From NCBI GenBank assembly GCA_023614405.1, contig CM042697.1:468144744-468208743 (forward strand): a stretch of DNA of 64,000 nucleotides. The letters are read 5' to 3'. The notes under the pieces were generated by a model, which saw only the letters and a program-made list of their open reading frames with translations, searched no databases and was not told the DNA's origin. This document shows positions 56,577-64,000 of the stretch, in pieces. The DNA comes from Avena insularis (Eukaryota; Streptophyta; Magnoliopsida; Poales; Poaceae). Each line of letters begins with the position of its first letter. Positions within the stretch are counted from its first letter, which is position 1. The position numbers and the translations under genes were made by a program.

Positions 56577-59500
56577 CTGGTCGAAGTGGACTGTAGCACC
56601 ACTATAGCACCCCTCTCTCTCTTGTCTCTAGTGCTTGGAGGAAGTAGGAGGAACAAAACAATATATTTCCTTGTCCCCTCTTTTAACTCCAGCAGCTACC
56701 ACCCCTCCCTGCATACCCCTGGACCACAAACCACTCCTCCACGCCCACGGAAAACCTCCCCTGGTCTCTACCTCACTCCCCCTTGCTCCCATATACATAG
56801 TCCATCAAACACCCCTCCCCTAGGGTTTATAAGCCAAGGAGGCACCCCAGCTCCCCCCTTCGGCACATTCTCCCCCACTCCCTCCCACTTACCTTCCATG
56901 CAGATCCCCTCTACCTGTCATGTGCGTGGTGCCGCCATGATGGGCCGGCCTCGCTCTCCGCGGCCCAGTCCACACATATCCGGCATGTTCTCCCTCTTTT
57001 CTTTATCCTTTTAAATTTAGATCTGCAGAATACATGTTCAATTTAAATACAAATAAAAATGGAAAATGGACTTATCTGACCAGATGTATATTTTACAAGG
57101 TTTAGGTGTGTTTTTTCAAACACGCAGACCAATTACTTTACCCAAATCCTCCCCAGTTATTTTCTAATAAAAATTGGGGTGAAACCAATTTCCTCTTGTT
57201 GGTATTTTAGATACCCAACCCCTACACCAGACCCCTTGTCAAGGTGAACTATAGTTTGCCACAAATAAAAATAACAAAAATAGTAGATTTATGCCTTTAA
57301 TAATTTCCATAGGACAAACCAAAAGTGTTTATGACCTAATTCCACCTCTCAGTACTTCTATGACATCATATCTATCAACACCTAGGAGATCATGATTTAT
57401 TGAGCTCTAGATTAATTTTAATGATTTAAACCTTTCTACCTAGGGTATTTTCACCAACTAAATCATAACAATAGTTCTACAAACCCAAACATTGTGATTC
57501 CAATTTCGAAAGAAAGGTATCATAAATACCTAACCTGTGTCTTTGGAATCACACCAAAATCTCTTGTATATTTAATCTAGTGAAATAGACAAATATCATC
57601 TAGTACTGCCTTTGGGATTTCCTGAGGGCATTCTGGTAAATATTTTGGGATAATTCCAACTCTCAGTGAATCAGTCCATCAAACACTACTTAACTATCGA
57701 AGGAAATATTTTGTGGCCCTACAGAACATTTCTAGTGAATTAAATCCTCAAACTAGAGTTTTAATCACTACAAAATCCATGAAAAATCAATGGTAATTGA
57801 TAATATAGTGAAACCATTTTTGTTGCTTTCATTTTATCAAATACCTATCTGCGGGTATTATGTTTGCACATTGATCTCATACAGAACTTGGCCATGTTCT
57901 AAAACTCCTTATCTAGGTAAATTTGGCCTATAAACCTTAATAGTAATTCCACAAAAGCAACTAAATTGAAATCAATTGCTCTAGTCCCATTTGATCAAAA
58001 CCTATGGAATAACATAATGTGTTGTTGGTTTGCTTGCTGATTTGTATTGATGCTTGTATGCTTGTATTGATTGATGGATTGCTTGCTTGCATGTATACAC
58101 GATAACAACGATAGTTGCGATGGTGTGGCGCCGAGAAGAAGGAAGCATCAGGTTTTCCTTATTATTATTGTTATCGGTATACTGGTATTCTAAGGAAGTC
58201 AAGGGACATCCCGCTGGTCACAGGCAAGCCACCATTCCCGAACCCCTTTATTGACCTACTCCTTTTATCAATTGTTTTGTATCTCGTTTATGAACTTCAT
58301 GGTTAATTACATGCATGGTTTGTTTTCAAATAAAATACGCGAGTAACTTGGCTCCTCCAAGTTATGAATGAGTGTCCATTAGGAAACCTACACCATGGAC
58401 ACCCATCTTTACCCTTTAGATAGAGGTTAGGATGCTGAGCATCCTCCCTCCTTGGAAGTTACGGTTTCTCGATGATAAAACTATTTTGGGTTTTACCCTA
58501 CTACCAAGTTTTCAAAATAAAACCCATGGAAAGAGGCATCGCTTTCGAGTGGATGTTTTACAAAATAAAATATGAAGAGGAGAAGAGGAAGGTTGAGCAA
58601 GACAAATATAAGGGATGTTCCGTGCCTTTACCGGAACAATTTATTCGTGCAACCACACTACCCCAGAAGTTGGGGCTTAGCTCGTAGTTTGTTGTCTTTA
58701 GCTGGGGCAGCTTGTACTTGCGTAAGGGGAGAAATCCCTGGAATTCCGGATAGGCTCTACAACAAATCTTTGGATGTGGGGCCTACAGCTTGCTTCGGCA
58801 AGAGTGAGCCTGTCTCGGCAGGAGTGTTGGTGCAACAATTGGGTCTCCCGCGGACGATATGCTTGTAGGAGTGGAGAAGGAAGAGGAGTCACCGAGGTTA
58901 TTGTATAGGAAAATCTACAGTTTGGGTATACGGAAGTGCAGAAGGAAGGACTATGGCCGTCGAGCCTCATACTCGTTGCCAGGGAGAACAAACTCAAAAG
59001 GAAAATCCGCCATTGCTAGGGATAACAAATTAAAAGTTAGGTTTGATTATCCGAACCCCCGTTAACCGTGTGTAGCCGTGGTTGTACCCGACGGATGTAT
59101 TGATTCTTGTGGGTAAAGTGCACAAACTCTAGAGAGTCTTATCTATTCGAATAGCCGTGTCCATGGTCAAGGATGGTTGAAAAGGTAATTGCTAGGAGTA
59201 CCCTTGGGAAATGTTTGAGATGAATAAAAAGGATGTGACTTGGTCACGTGGAAGTATGAGCAAGAGCTTTGTTTTGACCAGAGATGGTCAAAGATGTTTT
59301 AAAAAGGGTTTTACTCTAAAACTGTTTTCAAAAAGGTTTTTTTTCAAGGATATGGAGATATCCCGACTTTCTAAAAGGGGGCATGTTTTCCAAACTCTTT
59401 TTAAACAAAGATATAAAGATGCCATTTTAGGATTTTCAAAAACAACTATAGTATAGAGCTACCGCGCCACAACCAAATGTGCATTATTCATGTTTATCTT

Positions 59501-59846
59501 ATCTTGGTGGTCTTGCAAGTACATTCAAAAGTACTCACGAATCTGTCCCTGGCTATTTACTTGGCCAGATTGCAGATGTTAAGAATTGACAAAGATGTTA
59601 ACGTCTATGTGAGCTAGGCCGTCATCCCAGTCAGTTGCCTATAGGTTATGGCATGGCATGGACTCTGTGCTTGAAGATTTCCGCTATTTGTGTTGTAATT
59701 GCCATAATGTCTACCATGTAAGCTTTGTATCTGTAAATGTATGGATGATATAATGGTACTAGTCGGTTATTATCACGTCTCACTGATCATGGAACATGAA
59801 TTGCTGGCATAACGGGGATTCTTGGACCGTAAATCCGGGGTCTCAC
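56577..59846 (+). repeat. Long LTR-like tract interrupted by the solo LTR
   Basis: Non-coding DNA with a CCCCTAGGGTTTATAAGCC promoter-like patch at 56815, a long AT-rich body, and an end GTAAATCCGGGGTCTCACA at 59846 in the style of a gypsy LTR. Upstream DNA at 54663-54985 reads continuously into it when the solo LTR is removed, so the LTR probably starts near 54660. Neither a TG start nor a target duplication can be fixed. Short frames (58472-58868 and others) are not genes. Confidence 0.45.
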
Positions 59847-59970
59847 AGATACCCTTTCGTAATTAGTATAGCTAGATATACATAGCCCGATACAAAACAT
59901 GTCTTTCTAATAAACATATCTATACCGTTACGTACGTTCTCAAAAGAACAAAAGGTATAGATGTATGCTC

Positions 59971-60080
59971 GATCATCGCCGACAATGGCCATGGCCACGA
60001 GGTGGTAGTGGTGGCAATCGGGCCAGATCATCGCCTACGACAACAGTGGCCGCGAGCTGGTAGTGGTGGCAGTCGGGTCC
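59971..60080 (+). repeat. Tandem duplication, 55 bp period
   Basis: Two copies of GATCATCGCC...GAGGTGGTAGTGGTGGCAATCGGG (59971-60025, 60026-60080) with a few substitutions. Confidence 0.9.
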
Positions 60081-60716
60081 GCCAAGCCGGCGACTCGGCT
60101 TGGCTAGCACATGCCTCGGCAGGGCAAGATCCACGGCGGCGGCACACAGACTTGGCGGCGGGGTGACAGGTAAGCTTGGCGGCTGCCCGTCGAACAGTGC
60201 GGATCCAAGTCTGGCGATCAGCCGGACAATCCAGCGTCTTGTCCATCACATATTATCCATCTACGAAGTTTTAACAGGAGATCATGGGTGCAGCCGGACA
60301 TGTTGCCAGACAAGTAAGAAAACTTGTCCGACGGTAAAAATACTTGCCACAAAACGTCATTTTCAAATATACTTACCTCCGACCACTTGTCCAGCCTCTG
60401 TAAACAGACTGTCCGGCAGAGAAAAAACTTGGTCGTACACATCTCCAAAAACTATTCTATAAATGGATACTTTTCCGCGGCGGCCAATAACTTATATCCC
60501 ATCTGTCCAAAATTAAACATCAACATCATATAGTGAATCATCGAGAAATATAGAATTAATGCAATCAAATTTCACATGGCAAATAAATTTGTAAACACTA
60601 CACATTTGACAATACCATTTCATATATAAGACACAAAGTTCAATGTTATTTGGAAAAAATTGATCGGCTTTATCAAGTCAATTATTACTAAAGAGGTGGT
60701 AGCAGAAAAATTCAAA

Positions 60717-60801
60717 GGCCGGATATACCGGCTTCTCTTGCACCGGACAGTCTGGCAGGGCCGGACACACCGGCTTCTCGTGCGCTGGACAGTCTAGCAA
60801 C
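60717..60801 (+). repeat. Tandem duplication, 42 bp period
   Basis: GGCCGGATATACCGGCTTCTC...ACAGTCTGGCA is followed directly by GGCCGGACACACCGGCTTCTC...ACAGTCTAGCA. Related CCGGACA and GTCCGGC strings recur at 60290-60420. Confidence 0.88.
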
Positions 60802-60900
60802 AGGGAGAGCGGTTCTGTCGATGCCCGGAGACGGCGGCGGCGGCCGCTGCGACGATGGCTGGCGGCGGCGGTAGTGTGATGACTATGGCTGGCTTGGGGA

Positions 60901-63900
60901 CAGGGCCGGCTCTATATTTTTTGGGGCCCTTGGGTGAAGTCGATAAACGGGACCCTAAAGACAATATATATACGTATAACTAGATATATAGATGATATAT
61001 GGGCCAATTTCACTTGCAAAATATTTAAAAGCATATAACCACATGTTTATAGTCGAGATGTCTATAAATAATTGTGAAGCACTAAAGCATTGTGATATTT
61101 AGATAGAAAAATAAAAATAATAGGAAAATATAACAAGTATTTCATGCTAGTGAATACCTCAAAACACCCATCCTCCAATTAGTTCATCGACAATTAAGCT
61201 TCAGTGCTTCGTAAAAAGCTTCTTCTTGCATTTTTAAATGCAAAATCATCGAGGACACTATCAAGATTAATGTTGTCCAATATATCATTCTCAATACAAT
61301 ACGTAGCCAAGCCATTCAATCTGTCTTGTAACATAGTTGACCTCAGACGGTTCTTCAATAGCTTTATTTTAGAGAAACTTCTTTCGGCTGAGGTCATAGT
61401 CACAGGTGAAGTCAAAAGGATCCGATAGGCAACTCAGACATTTGGATAGCAATCTACGGTTGTAATGAATTGAAGAATCTCATGCGCTGACATCAAATTA
61501 TCTGGCAAAGTTACTTGCGATACCTTTAACTCAGAGAAAAAATCATTAAGATCGACATCACATGAATTCTCATGAGTAAAAGTTTCTGCAAAAGTAGTGC
61601 AAGATTTTCCTAGATTACTTTCATCCATGGACTTCAGATGCTTTGAGTTGAATAAGAAACCAAACACCTTCTTAAATTCCTTCAGCTTCTCAAATCGACT
61701 ATTCAATGAAGCAATTGCAGTTTTAACAATGACAAGAAAGTAAGAAACTCTGAAAGATTCAATAACTGACAACTGTAATTCTTCTTCTTCATCATTGATT
61801 TCATCAAAATGCTTCTTTCTTTTACTTTGACGTTTTGTACAAAATTTTGGCTCTATGTCCATAGAATATGCAAGGTTTTTGGCACTTTGAATGCTAGTAT
61901 CGAATCCTTCAACTCTGAACTTCTGAAAAAATTCAATGACCCCTTCAATGTGTTTGACAGTAGCATCAATGCACACAATTTTTTCCTGTAACTTCTTGCT
62001 CACCATATTTACAAAAAATAAAACCTCGTGCCAAATAACCATACCAACTAAAGTCTCAAATTTTCCTAGTATTTTGTACAATGATTGAGCATCACTAACC
62101 GTAGCTGGATCATCAGTAGAAGCCTTCTCTAGTTCCTTTAAAGCTAATCTTACTTGGGCAGTTTGAAACCTTATAGGTTGCACACTCCTTATTCGACTCT
62201 CCCAACGGGTATCTGACAATGGTTTGAGAGTCATATTTGGAATATTATCAAGCAAAATCTTCCACCTCTTGGTAGAACGTGCAAACAATAAATATATACG
62301 TTGGATAATACCGAAGAATGAAATAGCTTATCCGCATGATTTCGCCATATCACAAAGAGTGAGATTCAAACTATGACATGCACATGGCATATATAATGCT
62401 TTCGGATTTTCTATAAGCAAACGATTTTGAACACCTTGCTTTTTTCCCTTCATGTTGGAACCATTTTCATAACCTTGCCCCCTCACATTAGCAACATCCA
62501 AGTCAAGAGCACCCAATGTATCCAACAATACATAAAAAAGCCCCAATCCTGATGTGTCATCAACCTTTATGAATCCTAGAAAAAACTCCTCCACTCTCGG
62601 GATGTCACTTGATATGTTGACACAACGCACAATTAGCGTCATTTGTTCTTCATGGCTCACGTCCGGGGTACAATCTAAGATAACAGAGAAATACTTGGCA
62701 TCCTTAATGATCTTTAACATTACCTTTCTCACAGCATCGGCAAGGAGCTAGATCAACTCATTTTGGATGTTGTGGCCAAGATAATGATGATGAATTTCAT
62801 TGTTTTAAATGCGCCTAATATGTTCTTGCATCACATAATCAAATTCGGCAATCATTTCAACCGTGCCTAGAAAATTTCCATTACTATCTTGATACAACTT
62901 CTCATTTGATCCTCGAAAGGCCAAATTATGTTTTGCAAGAAACTTCACTCCAGCAACTATTCTTTGCAAAACTTGTCGCCAACGCTCTTTTTTCCTTTGT
63001 AACCAACCGTTGCATGTCATCGTCAATTGTTTGCTTTTTGCTTAACCTCAACCTTAGTTTATTCCATGTATTCATGTTTGTCAAATGCTCAACACTCTTC
63101 TCATGATCTTTGAGTCTTGGACTAAGACGCTGCCAATATCTCAATCCATCAGATGCTAGCAAGGACTTATTATTATTTGATTTGAACAACTTGCAGCAAA
63201 AACAATAAACTTTGTCCACCTCTTTGGAGTAAACCAACCACTTTCTATCAACAACCTCACAATTGGCTAACTTTCTGAAGTAGTATTCATAAGAAAAATG
63301 TCTACCTTTGTCATCCTTAGGGAACTCCAGACCCAATTCTCTCACAGGCCTCTTTTCAATTAAAATATCCCTTTGCAATTATCAAGATTATTCCATGTTC
63401 TAGGATCATAGATAGATGAAAGAGAATCATCTTGTTCATCACCACTAGGAGCATTTGCATGGTAAACAAAAAATTATAATTGATTACTTACTTACTTACA
63501 CTTGAAAAATTGATGCTAGTTAGTTATTTACCATTTTCCGGGGATTGTTTATCACCTCTAGGAGCATCTTGTTCTTCCGCTATATTGTCCTTATTAACAT
63601 TAACATATGCATGACAAACAAAAGATTGTAATTAGTTATTTATTTACAATTAGAAAAATTGATGCTAGTTAGTTATTTACCGTTTTTCGAGGATTGTTCA
63701 TTGGCCTCAAATTTTGTATTTGAATTATTCTCATCATCTTCTCCGAGATCAGATTCTTGCCTTTGATTATTATTGTTGACATCAACACTACTTTTTGTTA
63801 GAAAAAACATATTTAAAGCACCTCTTTGTGAATCAATAAGCTCATTCTCTCTCTTTGTTTTCTTCTTTTTCGCAGCACCCGACAATTGCTTCCCCATCGT

Positions 63901-64000
63901 AACACCTATCAAAGATTAATGCGATGGAGTTTATAACCCGAATCAAGAGATTAATTTGAAGGATTAAATCAGGGATTAGATGTAAACTTACAGTTACAGA
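60901..64000 (-). mobile_element. hAT transposon, left end and transposase
   Basis: The left terminus reads CAGGGCCGGCTCTATATTTT (60901 on), a typical hAT end. The minus-strand transposase occupies 61194-63912. The right terminus is not in the window, so the 8 bp duplication (expected CTTGGGGA, 60893-60900) cannot be checked. The element is close to full coding length, with a small number of breaks. Confidence 0.82.
61194..63912 (-). pseudogene. hAT transposase, DUF4371/TTF zinc-finger type
   Basis: Starts at or before 63912 with MGKQLSGAAKKKKTKRENEL, a basic N-terminus. An acidic linker leads to an interrupted stretch (63380-63660) that may be an intron. The frame 63378-62926 has the TTF-type zinc finger ([19 protein letters not shown]). 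Next comes the DUF4371 part of the catalytic core ([54 protein letters not shown]; 62732-62328), then 62288-61434, and the C-terminal hAT dimerisation region (SAERSFSKIKLLKNRLRSTM; 61415-61194). Family role: cut-and-paste transposition. Breaks near 62740-62800, 62300 and 61425 suggest frameshifts or introns; I cannot say which, so activity is doubtful but not excluded. Confidence 0.85.

Noticed and set aside
58472..59456. Short plus frames near 58.5-59.4 kb that look mildly gene-like
   Set aside because: They lie in an LTR-like non-coding tract, show no domain, and are of a length expected by chance.

Overview
This window is plant nuclear DNA, almost certainly from a large-genome grass of the wheat/barley tribe (Triticeae). 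The signs are long Angela/BARE-like copia LTRs, several Stowaway MITEs opening with CTCCCTCC, grass-type LINEs with DUF4283/zinc-knuckle ORF1 and EEP-RT-RNase H ORF2, CACTA, PIF/Harbinger, Mutator and hAT elements, and one intron-led polyubiquitin gene. The tribe is inferred from repeat families; no species is assigned. I see no rRNA, tRNA or CRISPR array.

Layout. 1-5624: 3' part of a decayed copia element with its 3' LTR. 5625-7753: low-information DNA with a decayed LTR tail and a TA microsatellite. 7754-11104: a PIF/Harbinger element with TAA target duplications and a broken transposase, split by a solo LTR of the same copia family with CCCCA duplications. 11184-18565: a minus-strand LINE carrying a second, plus-strand LINE and a third polyA insertion, each dated by its own target duplication. 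19104-21020: a Mutator-like element with ~172 bp inverted repeats and GC-rich internal DNA (Pack-MULE-like), ending about 90 bp upstream of the TATA-like box of the polyubiquitin gene (21111-23640), the only clearly intact gene.

23640-28374: mostly non-coding, with a Stowaway MITE, a short direct repeat in three copies, and the 5' half of a Harbinger-ended element. 28375-33533: a CACTA element holding an eight-exon genomic fragment of an enolase gene; its left arm carries an hAT-like element, in it a Stowaway MITE, and in that an hAT-type MITE. 34283-41222: a Stowaway MITE followed directly by a copia element with 131 bp LTRs, a doubled LTR/primer-site start, an internally deleted reverse transcriptase and a nested solo LTR. 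41335-47514: three MITEs and orphan gene exons, including one from a glycerophosphodiester phosphodiesterase. 47530-53281: an almost full-length LINE with a 15 bp target duplication and a MITE inside it. 53486-54565: a polyA-tailed retroposon. 54991-56571: a solo LTR with CCCCT duplications inside a longer LTR-like tract that ends near 59846. 60901-64000: an hAT element encoding a DUF4371-type transposase on the minus strand, running off the right edge.

The window therefore records successive insertions around one housekeeping gene. Most coding matter is transposon remnant, and the two host-gene fragments (enolase, GDPD) are broken. The points of most interest are the CACTA element that carries an enolase fragment with its introns, the Mutator element abutting the polyubiquitin core promoter, and the nests whose target duplications allow relative dating.
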